Assembly (NCBI GenBank): GCA_001412355.1
Contig: LKUD01000042.1
Location: forward strand, 1 to 40,394
Reading direction: 5' to 3'
DNA length: 40,394 nucleotides
Source of the DNA: Methanoculleus sp. SDB
Lineage (GTDB): Archaea > Halobacteriota > Methanomicrobia > Methanomicrobiales > Methanomicrobiaceae
Shown here: positions 15,832 through 24,645 of the stretch, piece by piece
Numbering within the stretch: position 1 is the first letter of the stretch
Layout: each line of letters starts with the position of its first letter
Program-made: the position numbers and the translations under genes
Notes under the pieces: model-generated
Database searches by the model: none
The model's input: only the letters and a program-made list of their open reading frames with translations
What the model was told of the DNA's origin: nothing

Positions 15832-16782
15832 ATGATCGAGATCGGGAACCTCTCTGCATTCGCCAACTATCTAATACGGGCAACCGTGCTCATAACAGCA
15901 GGCATCATACTGGCAGGTATCATTGCCGAAACAGGGCTTTTTTCCCGTCTAAACAGGATATCACGCCCGCTTTGCCGGTTTTGCGGTCTCTCCGAGTCCT
16001 GCATGGTCTGCGTCTGTGCCATGGCGGTCAATGTGACCGCAGGAAAATCAATGCTGGCCGACTATTTTCGCAATGAACAAATCAGAAAAGAAGAGATCAT
16101 TCCCGCACTCCTGATGGGTACGTTTCCGGCCGTTCTCGGCGAATCGCTGTTCCGGGTGCAGCTGCCCACAGCACTCGTCCTCCTCGGCCCGGTCATCGGG
16201 ATGCTTCACACCTTCCTGAACCTCTTCTCAAGCTTTCTGCAGACGTTCGCCGCAGTTATCTTTTCACAGCTCTTTCTGCGCACGCATCATAACGGCCTCT
16301 GTCATCCTGTCGATGAACAGCCGTTATCGTTTTCAGCTTCCACTGTAAAAAAGGGCTTTTCCCGCGCTATACCCACTCTCTGGCGCGTTCTCCCGGCTAC
16401 AGTGGCGGCAACGCTGGTCTTTTCCGTGCTCTGGAGCGTTGGCGGGATGGAGGCTGTCGCATCGATCTTCGACCCCATCCTTCGCCTTGTCGGTCTCCCC
16501 GGCGAAAGCAGCGCTGCGCTTGTCGCACAGTTCATTCATTTCTCGGCCGGGTATGCCATCGTCGGTTCGCTGATGATCGAAGGCGTGCTCGGCCTGAAGA
16601 CTGCGCTGATAACGCTCATCATCGGGAGCATGATCATCATCACGAACATCTACATCAAATACACCGGGCCGCTGTACATCTCCCTTTTCGGCAGGTACGG
16701 TCTTCGCGTCACGCTGGTCACCTACAGCGCCAGCATGGCGGCAAAGGTGGTGACGATCGCTGTCGTCATGGCACTTGTCTGA
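15832..16782 (+). CDS. GATE-domain (nucleoside recognition) membrane protein
   Basis: A 316-residue polytopic membrane protein with about eight helices. The two Gate-type segments are visible: LITAGIILAGIIAETGLFSRLNRISRPLCRFCGL with AVNVTAGKSML near the N-terminus, and VFSVLWSVGGMEAVASIFDPILRLVGLPGESSAALVAQF in the second half. Such proteins are annotated as nucleoside recognition domain proteins and are common in methanogens; the transported molecule is not established. Weak or no ribosome-binding site before ATG 15832. The 207 bases between it and the preceding gene include the small inverted repeat TTCGAC-AGC-GTCGAA near 15634 and no recognisable gene. It probably forms its own unit. Confidence 0.8.
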   Translation: MIEIGNLSAFANYLIRATVLITAGIILAGIIAETGLFSRLNRISRPLCRFCGLSESCMVCVCAMAVNVTAGKSMLADYFRNEQIRKEEIIPALLMGTFPAVLGESLFRVQLPTALVLLGPVIGMLHTFLNLFSSFLQTFAAVIFSQLFLRTHHNGLCHPVDEQPLSFSASTVKKGFSRAIPTLWRVLPATVAATLVFSVLWSVGGMEAVASIFDPILRLVGLPGESSAALVAQFIHFSAGYAIVGSLMIEGVLGLKTALITLIIGSMIIITNIYIKYTGPLYISLFGRYGLRVTLVTYSASMAAKVVTIAVVMALV

Positions 16783-16851
16783 GTCCGGCGAGGCTTAAAA
16801 CGGTGCCGGGGGGTCGTGTCTCTGTCGTACCAGCAAGGCTCCACCCCACCA

Positions 16852-16961
16852 CCTCCTTCGCAGGTGATATGCTGCCTGCACGCAGCAGGAGGGCTGTGCT
16901 GCGTGAAACGAAGGCATTGCCAGTACAGCCGCCATATCAATGGAAGTATTCTTCCTTTTTT
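16852..16961 (+). ncRNA. Candidate structured RNA ending in an oligo-T hairpin (possible switch or small RNA)
   Basis: Several strong helices overlap in about 110 bases. CACGCAGCA (16879-16887) pairs perfectly with TGCTGCGTG (16897-16905). CCTTCG (16855-16860) pairs with CGAAGG (16909-16914) outside it. GCTGC (16871-16875) can instead pair with GCAGC (16882-16886), and GGCTGTGCTG (16892-16901) with CAGTACAGCC (16921-16930, one G-U pair); both compete with the 9-bp stem. A hairpin GGAAG-tatt-CTTCC at 16942-16955 followed by six T bases looks like a terminator. The methyltransferase gene starts 68 bases later. This could be a riboswitch-like leader, a small RNA, or just the 3' end of the GATE gene. 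No known class is recognised. Confidence 0.4.
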
Positions 16962-17028
16962 GATGTGTTATGTAGGTACGATCTGGTGCAGAAGCGACGT
17001 TACCGCCACCGAATCGTGAGTCATGCCT

Positions 17029-17688
17029 ATGTCCGACAGAAAGAAAAGATCTGAAAGAAAAAGGGCCGGCAACATGGATGAAATTGCCAGAACCGTCTTT
17101 GCCCCGGTATATCCTGTCATCGCCCGGACACTCATCGATCGCTTCGGCATTACCGAAGGAACCTGCATCGACATCGGCAGCGGGCCGGCATCGCTGGCCA
17201 TCGCCGTTGCACGAACAACCCGCCTGTCGGTCATCGCTCTGGACGTTTCGCATCATATGCACGAGGTTGCCGTGCGGAACATCGCAGAGGCCGGACTTTC
17301 CGGCCGGATACACCTCCTCTACGGGGATGTGCACGCCATACCCCTTCCCGACGACACTGCGGACCTTATCATCAGCAGGGGATCCCTGTTCTTCTGGGAT
17401 GATATTTATGCCGCCTTCCGGGAGATCTACCGTGTCCTCAAACCGGGCGGAAAGACCTACGTCGGCGGGGGTTTTGGTAACCGGGACTTGAGGGATTCGA
17501 TTGCGGCCGAGATGATCCGCAGGAATCCCGACTGGCAAGAAATGAACCGGAAAAATATCTCCCCGGAGAACGCCGAGCGGTTCCGGGCTATGCTTGATGA
17601 TATCGGTGTTCCGGTCTATGATATCATCTTCGGGGACGAGGGGTTCTGGATCGTCATCTCCAAGACGGCCGGCGGGGCGCTCCCCTGA
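17029..17688 (+). CDS. Class I SAM-dependent methyltransferase
   Basis: A 219-residue methyltransferase with a basic N-terminus (MSDRKKRSERKRAG). Motif I CIDIGSGPAS lies at 46-55, the acidic strand end IALDVS follows, then GDVHAIPLPDDTADLIISRGSLFFWDD and YRVLKPGGKTYVGGGFG, a Methyltransf_11-like order. The C-terminal part (GDEGFWIVISKTAGG) is usual for small-molecule enzymes of archaea. ATG 17029 is chosen since GTGAG lies eight bases before it; ATG 17023 would add two residues. The upstream region holds the candidate structured RNA and terminator-like hairpin, so expression may be controlled by transcription read-through. Substrate unknown. Confidence 0.88.
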   Translation: MSDRKKRSERKRAGNMDEIARTVFAPVYPVIARTLIDRFGITEGTCIDIGSGPASLAIAVARTTRLSVIALDVSHHMHEVAVRNIAEAGLSGRIHLLYGDVHAIPLPDDTADLIISRGSLFFWDDIYAAFREIYRVLKPGGKTYVGGGFGNRDLRDSIAAEMIRRNPDWQEMNRKNISPENAERFRAMLDDIGVPVYDIIFGDEGFWIVISKTAGGALP

Positions 17689-17848
17689 GATGCATGGTCT
17701 GCGAAAAGGAGTGCGACATAGCCAAGGGAGTTTTGGCCGGTGCAGGATGTACGTCAACTGGAGAGAGTGCAATCCGTATGGGTGATCATTAGTGCTTTGC
17801 ATACCTTTAACACTATTTTTCACGACCGGATGGTTATAGGTGGTTTTT

Positions 17849-19264
17849 ATGAAAATTCCAATGATTATCGCTCTTCTTGCCGTGTGCATGCTCGCAACTC
17901 CTGTTCTGGGCGCGGTACCTGCCCTCGACTGGCAGACAACCTACGGTGTGGAATGTACGGAAAACGCGTTTGCCATGGTTCCCCTCGGGGGCGGCAAGAT
18001 CCTGTTCTGCGGCGATACCGGAAAATGGGCCGTCAACACGCATCCCGGTGCAAAAGGTCAAAACGATCTCTGGCTTGCGGAAGTGGGCGACGACGGCAGC
18101 GAAATCTGGGATTACTGCTACGGCGGGACGGATGACGACAGCGGTAGATCGATCGCTGCGACCGCTGACGGCGGATGGATCATCGCCGGGTATACCGATT
18201 CCAACGATCTCGATGTGTCCGGCAATCACGGCGGCCGCGATGCATGGGTGGTGAAACTCAATCCCGACCGGACGATTGCGTGGCAACAGTGCCTTGGCGG
18301 CACCGAGAGCGACGTTGCACGGTATGTCATCCAGACCTCCGACGGCGGCTACCTCGTGACAGGAGTAACCGCATCTGAGGAGCTTACCGGCCACAACGGG
18401 TGGGAAGACGGGTTCGTGGCAAAACTCCTTCCCGACGGCACCCCCGACTGGTTCTACTGCTATGGCGGGGAAAATATCGACGGGCTGCTGGATGTCATTG
18501 AGACTTCCGGAGGCGGCTACCTCATCAGGGGATACACCGGCTCGGACGAGATTCCCGGCTATCATGGCTTCTGGGATCTCTGGATCCTGAAAATCACGCC
18601 GTCCGGCGCGCTTGACTGGGAACGGTGCTACGGCGGATCCGATCTCGATATCAACAACCTGTATGACCGGGGCTCCGGGCTCATCGAGTGTGCGGACGGC
18701 TATCTCGTGCTTGCCGATACGAAGTCCACCGACGGCGATGTGACGGGCGTCGTTCAGGGGGACGCCGATATCTGGATAGTCAAGATCGGATTCGACGGCA
18801 CCATCCTCGGCCAGGCGACCCTTGGCGGGGAGGGATACGAGACCATCGGGACGATACGCCCGGTTTCCGGTGGCGGGTACATTCTCGTTGCAACGACCAC
18901 GTCCAGCGGGGGCGATGTCTCCGGCAATCACGGCGATAAAGATATCTGGGTGGTCAGGCTTGCAGCCGATTATTCGATTGTCTGGCAGAAATGTCTCGGC
19001 GGGAGCCGCGATGAATACGGCTATGATGTCCTGGAGATGACGCCGGGAACCTTCGAGCTTGTCGGGGTTACCCAGTCCGATGACGGTGATGTCACCGGGT
19101 ACGTGACACCCACGGGACTGATCCTTACCGATGCGTGGATCGTCCGGCTTGCGAATGACGGGGGAGGAGGTGTTCCCGTACCTGAGTTCCCGGGCATCCT
19201 CATCCCCGGTGCACTGCTCGGTGTTCTCGGCTGTACCGCCCTGCTTCTGCGGCGGCGGCCCTGA
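17849..19264 (+). CDS. Secreted repeat protein (probable beta-propeller) with PEF-type C-terminal anchor
   Basis: A 471-residue protein: signal peptide 1-21 (IIALLAVCMLATPVLG), then six to seven repeats of about 60 residues built on ...CYGG/CLGG, a GR or DV segment, GGY(L/I), a G(Y/V)T element, D(V/L)SGNHGG and D(A/I)W(V/I)VK(L/I). These suggest a beta-propeller or similar solenoid exposed outside the cell. The C-terminus has a Gly-rich linker, VPEFPG, one membrane helix and RRR, the layout of PEF-CTERM sorting signals cut by archaeosortases. ATG 17849 is chosen because AGGTGG lies five bases before it; the GTG at 17840 is less likely. Possibly an adhesin or S-layer-associated protein; the ligand is unknown. 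Confidence 0.85.
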   Translation: MKIPMIIALLAVCMLATPVLGAVPALDWQTTYGVECTENAFAMVPLGGGKILFCGDTGKWAVNTHPGAKGQNDLWLAEVGDDGSEIWDYCYGGTDDDSGRSIAATADGGWIIAGYTDSNDLDVSGNHGGRDAWVVKLNPDRTIAWQQCLGGTESDVARYVIQTSDGGYLVTGVTASEELTGHNGWEDGFVAKLLPDGTPDWFYCYGGENIDGLLDVIETSGGGYLIRGYTGSDEIPGYHGFWDLWILKITPSGALDWERCYGGSDLDINNLYDRGSGLIECADGYLVLADTKSTDGDVTGVVQGDADIWIVKIGFDGTILGQATLGGEGYETIGTIRPVSGGGYILVATTTSSGGDVSGNHGDKDIWVVRLAADYSIVWQKCLGGSRDEYGYDVLEMTPGTFELVGVTQSDDGDVTGYVTPTGLILTDAWIVRLANDGGGGVPVPEFPGILIPGALLGVLGCTALLLRRRP

Positions 19265-19863
19265 ATCCCTCTCATTTTTTCAGGCCGGAAATCCACGAGC
19301 CGGCCAGATTCATTCTGCGAGTAGTTTATTATTATCCCCCGTATCGAAGAGCCGGGCTATGGCAGATAACGTCATGCTCGGGGTCCTCACGGCGGTGGCA
19401 GTCGTCGCCCCCCTGCCGGTCAGGACGTACGGCGGGAATTTTCTCAATATCATCCGTGCCGAGTACTGGGTGCCAGCCTCTCGCTCTTCCGGTTCCTGCT
19501 TCGGACGATTGTCATCTCGTTTTCATACTTTGGTCCCGGTCATGATCCGGCATGCGGGAAAACCTGTTATCGCCACCGGAAAAGCGAGGGCTGCAGTCAC
19601 CGGGAGATCGGAATTTGACGGGTCTCCTCCGCCTTCTCACTTTCCTGACGAATCCGGTCAAGGTGTATCGTCATCATCTTTGCACTTCCTGTTCTCCCCA
19701 ATTCGCAAAGGTAATCCATCTTTGACTACTTTTACCATACTTTTCGAATAAAATGTAATATAATGTAACAAATTTTTTATCTTTTCGCATCAGAACAGCA
19801 TTCGCAGATCCCCGGTTCCCGAACCGTCATGGTGCGTGACACTTTCTGCGAGAGGAGTAGTTT
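19265..19863 (+). other. Mostly non-coding 599-base region, with a possible small ORF
   Basis: After the repeat protein gene, GC-rich sequence turns strongly AT-rich toward 19800. A doubtful ORF (19359-19751) is listed separately. Around 19751-19770 the run AAATGTAATATAATGTAACA holds two ATGTAA copies and TATA-like elements that probably form the promoter of the next gene, leaving a leader of roughly 80 bases. Within that leader GGTTC and GAACC (about 19815-19826) can form a short hairpin. No RNA gene was recognised. Confidence 0.4.
19359..19751 (+). CDS. Doubtful ORF, possibly a decayed gene
   Basis: A 130-residue reading frame starting MADNVMLGVLTAVAVVAPLPV. The first 35 or so codons have G/C-rich third positions like the neighbouring genes and encode a hydrophobic stretch, and a TATA-like TTTATTATTA lies about 30 bases before the ATG, suitable for a leaderless transcript. 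The later part (SSSLHFLFSPIRKGNPS) loses this codon bias and looks like chance translation. It may be a short gene, the stump of a disrupted one, or noise. No family recognised. Confidence 0.25.
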   Translation: MADNVMLGVLTAVAVVAPLPVRTYGGNFLNIIRAEYWVPASRSSGSCFGRLSSRFHTLVPVMIRHAGKPVIATGKARAAVTGRSEFDGSPPPSHFPDESGQGVSSSSLHFLFSPIRKGNPSLTTFTILFE

Positions 19864-22800
19864 ATGATCCCGTCCCTCACCACCGTCTCCCTACGCCAGC
19901 TTCTTCCTGTTTGCGTCGCATGCATTATTGCGGCTCTGGTTTTCATTCCGGCCGCCGTCTCAGCCGACACCTATGTTGGCGGTATCCCGCTGACGACGGA
20001 AAAGATTGGCACGGTCTCCGGCGGCCTCTGGTTCAACTCGTTATATGGCACCGCCGGTCAGCCCGTTGGCCAGCCGAATACGGTGACCATGACATTCCTG
20101 CTCCCGGAGCACTCGGAAATCCGATGGGCACGTATTTATGTGGCTGTTTACTGCGGACATATGCAGAACAATTACGAAGGGACGGCACGGGTGAAACTTG
20201 ACGGCAACGGTGACGGAAGCTTTGAAAGGACGCTTGGAACGGAAACATTGAATGTGGAATATTCGTTTCCCGGCGAAGGGGGGGTCGGTGCCGTCGCAGT
20301 GAACGACCACTGCAACCGGGTTACGAGCGACTATCTCATGTGGTACGATGTTACGGAGAACATCCATGGCGGAACCGTCGGTGTTGAGGTCTTTACCGAT
20401 AAAAATCCGGGATACACCGGCTTTTTCGATGGCAGGATCAAGCTCATCACGCTTGTTGTCGCCTATGACGACGGGGATGCGGACGAAGTGCAATACTGGG
20501 TCAACCAGGGCCACGACGTGGATACCTATTACTCTGATGATTATCTCGGGGAAGATTACATCGGCGAGTGCATCTTTTCGGCAGGAAGCCTTCCCAACGA
20601 CTGGGAATCTTCGGAGCTTTCCGTCGTCTACCTCGCAAGCGAGAACGGAAACTACAATTTCAACCTCGATGATCTCGGTGCGGCATCCCCGCAGGGAGGG
20701 TATGCCGGTTCGCAGACCTGGGATGTCACCGACAGCGTCGCCGGTTCGGGCGATAATATCCTGACATATTCCCGGTCCTTACAGTTCTACAAAATCCCAC
20801 TCGCAATGCTGACGATTTCGTATCAGGGAGCACAGAAGGGCTCCCTTTCCGTCACCTCCAGCCCTGCGGGCGCTGCAATCCTCCTTGATGATGAAGAGAC
20901 CGGCCAGGCCACGAATGCCACCCTCGGGGAACTACCGGCAGGCGATCACGTCGTGACGGTGGCTATGGAGGGCTATTACGAGCCGGATGAAGTGCTCGTG
21001 ACGGTGGAGGCAGGTGGCACAACCACGGTTCACTTCACGCTCGAACCCATTATCGGCAGCATTCACGTCGATTCAGACCCGGCAGGTGCGGATATCTATC
21101 TCGATGCCGTGCAGCAGGACGAAAAAACCGGGGCGACGCTTGAGGGTGTGGTTATCGGCGAACATACTGTAATGGTCAGGAAATCCGGATATACCGACGC
21201 TTCTGAGACGGTTTTCGTCGAGGAGGGGGAAACGGCGGAGGTATCGTTCGAACTTTCCCCCGTTGCCTCCCGGAGTGCGGGCGACGCATCCGCCGACCGG
21301 CCCGGCTATTCGGGTACGGCCCTCGCCCTCTACCGGACTGATACACTCTGCGGAGGCGTATCCCTCGTTAATGTGAGCGGATACTCCGGCCTTCTCAAAC
21401 CTGAAGAGACAAGGGAGTATACATTCCCGGTCACCGTTCCGTCCTCCGGAACCATTGAAGTCGGACGCCTGTTCATCTACTCGGCTCAGGGGCATAACAC
21501 CGAAACCAGGAGCGGTGTTATTCCGCATATCCAGGTTTCTGTCAATGGAAAAAGTACTCCCGCGGCCTCGAGATACACCGATCAAAAAGACGAAGAAGAG
21601 TATGAGTATATTCTCGCCACCGACTGCTTTGATCTCACCGACAGTCTCAATGCACCCGGGGAGATCCGGATTACGGTACGGAACGCGGGAACGGGGGATG
21701 AAACGTTCGCCCTGCATGGAGCGGTGCTTGCCGTCGTCTACCGGGATGAAAACAGCCCCCGCATTACCTACTGGCTCTATGAAGGATGCGATGCCATCCT
21801 CGCGTCTCCGGAATTCGGCACGACATCGGAAAGCGCAACAACGACCGTCTCGATTTCTGATACCATAAATACTTCTGCCATCTGCAGCGCCAGGCTGATC
21901 GCCATCGCCTCTGCGGCATCCGGAACCGAGACCGGGGAAAACCTCGTTTCGTTCAACGGCTGGGAATGGTTCAACCTGTTGCGAGGGGATTCGTCGGGGA
22001 TCAGCAGAGCCGACCTTGATGTCAAACCGTACCTCAGCCGCTCCGACAATATCGTAGCGATCCGGAGCTACAATACCGGCACACAGGGTGATTATCTCGA
22101 AAGCAGGAATATCTTCCTTGTTCTGAATCAGGAAGATGAGGGGGCCCCTCCCGTCGATACTCTCAATCAGTCAGCGGCGGGAACCGTACCGCAGGACCGC
22201 ACGCAGACAGGCGGGAGCGACACGCACCGTATGGCGTACGCGCTTTCGCTTGCGAACGGAGGTACTGCGGCACAGTATATCGTGCTGCCCGACGGAAGCC
22301 TCACGCTGTATATCAGGGAAGGGACCGAGATCCGCGACAGCACCGGCGGCATGATCGGAACGCTCGGAATATCCCGTCCGGAGCCCGGTAGCGCCGGGGC
22401 TGGAAATGCCACCGGCTGGATATACCGCATCAGCCCCGACGATGCAATGTCGGACATCCCGATGGTCCTGACCGCGCCCGTCAATGCGTCCGGTCATGAG
22501 GATGTTCCCGGCGATTCCCTCTCGTTTGCCCGGTACAATCCGGGGACCGGCCTCCAGGAATGGATCGCTACGACATACGATAAGGAATCGGGCGTCCTAT
22601 CATGTGAGATAACCCGTGCCGGGGTGTATGCGCTCTACGGAGGGGAGGCCGGAGCACCGGGTGATGCGGATAAATCCGGCCTTTCGGGAAATCCACTCTT
22701 CTCCATGCTTATGGCCGTATGGAACAGCCTGTTTGGCTCTCTTTTCGGACCCTCACCTGCACAGGACAATGGCGTGGGTGTTTTACCCCCTGATGTTGCG

Positions 22801-24030
22801 GGTGTGCTGTCCGAGCTTGTCATCGAGACGGCAGAGACGACGGAGAATAGTACAAGCGCATTGTACAGTCTTTCCATAAGGTCGAATCCGCCCGGGGCCC
22901 TCATTTTCCTCGACGGGACATATCTTGGGAAGACGACACCCGCAACAACAGGGCCTCTGGAGGCCGGAGAGTACCGCATTCGTCTCGACCTGGAGGGATT
23001 CCGGCCGGCCGAGCAGGATATCATCCTCACGGAGGACACGTGCATTGATCTCGACCTCTCCCCCCGCGACGGTCCGTATCTGAACCGGCTGAAGTACGAT
23101 ATGATCGATCAGATCCCCGAAGTGAGTGTCGTTGGCGGCGTGCGCGTCGAATCGGTTCCCAGCGGTGCCGAAATATATATCGACAGCAGAAACGTGGGTT
23201 TTACCACCCCGAAAGTAATCTACGGGCTGAAAGAAGGCATTCATACGATCAAGGTCAAGAAGGCGGGGGCGCTTGTGGAGGAGGGAAAACTTGTTGCCTG
23301 GACGGCGTCGGAAAGCGTGTGGATTTATCCGGACGCCATCACCCCCGTGCAGTTCCTGCAGGGAGTCCCCGTGCCGCCGGTAAGGACGGTCACGATCGAT
23401 TCGGATGACTATTCGGGGAAGATGTTCTCGATCTGCGGAAAATATCCCGCCGGTATAATCCCGCAGGATATGCAGATCCGGGAGACAAATCCCTTTATCA
23501 CGATCGAGAATGACGGGACCTATCAGTCATACCGGCTCGATAACGCGGAGGACGGAACAAGCATGAAGATTCAGCCGGAATCGCAGGATTTTGGTGCTAT
23601 CAGCGTGGAATCAGTGCCTTCCGGTGCTGATATCTTTCTGGACGGCTTTCCCACGGGCTACTGCACCCCCTATAGTATCGGAAACGTTTCGGAAGGTCCT
23701 CACAGCATCATGGTGTCGAAGCTGGGATATCTTCCCGCTGAAAATGATCTCTGGCTCGTCCCGGGGCACGCCGATGCGGACGCCGCGGTGCGTTTCATCC
23801 TCGATTCGTATTCCTATGGTTCTATCTGGGTGAATAGTACCCCCGCAGGAGCAAAGATATACCTGTACGGCCGGGACACCGGTGCGATTACCCCGTACCT
23901 GTTTTCTTTTCTGGAGATCGGCACATACGATCTCAAGCTGAAGAGGGACCGGGCCTCCGAAAGCATCGAGGGAATTTTAGTTTCTCCCTACGAGCTCCGG
24001 CGCCTTGCCGTGAATATTACGGATCAATAA
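19864..24030 (+). CDS. Giant secreted DUF3344/PEGA-repeat protein, 1388 residues
   Basis: Signal peptide about 10-35 (cleavage after AVSA). DUF3344 module 1 about 36-318 (DHCNRVTSDYLMWYDVT, YWVNQGHDVDTYY), PEGA 1 about 326-395 (SLSVTSSPAGAAILLDD), PEGA 2 about 398-465, DUF3344-like module 2 about 480-758, a beta-rich region about 775-930 including GVYALYGG, an amphipathic segment near 945-960 (VWNSLFGSLFG), then PEGA-type repeats near 1000-1070, 1092-1140, 1243-1310 and 1318-1385. Each repeat has the S-P/V-x-GA-x-I-(Y/F)-(L/I)-D core. PEGA domains are small surface beta-folds of unknown ligand. It ends in a PEGA repeat with no C-terminal anchor. GAGAGGAGT lies six bases before ATG. It combines both kinds of DUF3344 module found separately nearby. 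Confidence 0.9.
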   Translation: MIPSLTTVSLRQLLPVCVACIIAALVFIPAAVSADTYVGGIPLTTEKIGTVSGGLWFNSLYGTAGQPVGQPNTVTMTFLLPEHSEIRWARIYVAVYCGHMQNNYEGTARVKLDGNGDGSFERTLGTETLNVEYSFPGEGGVGAVAVNDHCNRVTSDYLMWYDVTENIHGGTVGVEVFTDKNPGYTGFFDGRIKLITLVVAYDDGDADEVQYWVNQGHDVDTYYSDDYLGEDYIGECIFSAGSLPNDWESSELSVVYLASENGNYNFNLDDLGAASPQGGYAGSQTWDVTDSVAGSGDNILTYSRSLQFYKIPLAMLTISYQGAQKGSLSVTSSPAGAAILLDDEETGQATNATLGELPAGDHVVTVAMEGYYEPDEVLVTVEAGGTTTVHFTLEPIIGSIHVDSDPAGADIYLDAVQQDEKTGATLEGVVIGEHTVMVRKSGYTDASETVFVEEGETAEVSFELSPVASRSAGDASADRPGYSGTALALYRTDTLCGGVSLVNVSGYSGLLKPEETREYTFPVTVPSSGTIEVGRLFIYSAQGHNTETRSGVIPHIQVSVNGKSTPAASRYTDQKDEEEYEYILATDCFDLTDSLNAPGEIRITVRNAGTGDETFALHGAVLAVVYRDENSPRITYWLYEGCDAILASPEFGTTSESATTTVSISDTINTSAICSARLIAIASAASGTETGENLVSFNGWEWFNLLRGDSSGISRADLDVKPYLSRSDNIVAIRSYNTGTQGDYLESRNIFLVLNQEDEGAPPVDTLNQSAAGTVPQDRTQTGGSDTHRMAYALSLANGGTAAQYIVLPDGSLTLYIREGTEIRDSTGGMIGTLGISRPEPGSAGAGNATGWIYRISPDDAMSDIPMVLTAPVNASGHEDVPGDSLSFARYNPGTGLQEWIATTYDKESGVLSCEITRAGVYALYGGEAGAPGDADKSGLSGNPLFSMLMAVWNSLFGSLFGPSPAQDNGVGVLPPDVAGVLSELVIETAETTENSTSALYSLSIRSNPPGALIFLDGTYLGKTTPATTGPLEAGEYRIRLDLEGFRPAEQDIILTEDTCIDLDLSPRDGPYLNRLKYDMIDQIPEVSVVGGVRVESVPSGAEIYIDSRNVGFTTPKVIYGLKEGIHTIKVKKAGALVEEGKLVAWTASESVWIYPDAITPVQFLQGVPVPPVRTVTIDSDDYSGKMFSICGKYPAGIIPQDMQIRETNPFITIENDGTYQSYRLDNAEDGTSMKIQPESQDFGAISVESVPSGADIFLDGFPTGYCTPYSIGNVSEGPHSIMVSKLGYLPAENDLWLVPGHADADAAVRFILDSYSYGSIWVNSTPAGAKIYLYGRDTGAITPYLFSFLEIGTYDLKLKRDRASESIEGILVSPYELRRLAVNITDQ

Positions 24031-24225
24031 TCTCCTTTTCCCGGCTGAAAACGGGCTTGCCGGGAGGATAGTGCATGCCGGAGGGGAAATCTCCGGGAAA
24101 GGCCGGGAGTGGCGGTTCTTGTTGCCGGTGGTGGAGCTACCGGGGTGCGTGGGATCCCTTGCTGTTGCAGGAGGGTGCTGTGTGGCGTCGTTTCACGCTC
24201 TTATCAGTGGAATGCCTGATTTCCG

Positions 24226-24537
24226 TCAGCTCCAGAGAGGGTCGTCGCCGAACCGCTCCATCCAGTATTCGCCGGGAGTCTTCCCCAGGGTGGCTTTGAT
24301 GTCATCGAGACGGAACGAGAACCGGTGATTCGTGCAGTAGTCAAGGAGGAGTTCATATGCCCCGTTGAGGGTGGCGGCTCTCTGGTGGGAGGATGGCGGG
24401 TCACTTTTTGCCGCATCCGGGTGCCATTCTTTCATCAGCTCACGATAGCGGTGGCGTATCTCGTTCAGACTGGCCCCCCCGGTAATCCCGAGAACCTCCG
24501 CTGCCTCCCTGACGGCCATGGCAGTATGTGTGTTCAT
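24226..24537 (-). CDS. J-domain protein, 103 residues
   Basis: Residues about 9-66 form a DnaJ-type J domain: EAAEVLGITGGASLNEIRHRYRELMKEWHPD with the diagnostic HPD at 39-41, then NGAYELLLDYC. J domains stimulate the ATPase of Hsp70/DnaK. The protein lacks the Gly/Phe region, zinc fingers and client-binding domain of DnaJ, so it is a class C co-chaperone; the short C-terminal tail (FRLDDIKATLGKTPGEYWMERFGDDPLWS) may bind a specific partner. GGATGA lies four bases before the ATG. It is divergent from the next methyltransferase gene. The 195 bases between its stop and the giant surface protein gene hold only the short inverted repeat CCCG/CGGG near 24041. Confidence 0.88.
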   Translation of the reverse strand: MNTHTAMAVREAAEVLGITGGASLNEIRHRYRELMKEWHPDAAKSDPPSSHQRAATLNGAYELLLDYCTNHRFSFRLDDIKATLGKTPGEYWMERFGDDPLWS

Positions 24538-24645
24538 TGTTCATCCGATACGGCGGGACGGAGAAAAAAAGTTACCGCGGTAGTCTGATCCTGTACTTTT
24601 TCGCGCTTGCGGCAGATACGGGTGCAGGGAGAATTCACAGGTCCC

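Noticed and set aside
16795-17889. 364-residue minus-strand ORF across the candidate RNA
   Set aside because: Mostly antisense to the methyltransferase gene; no recognised protein family.
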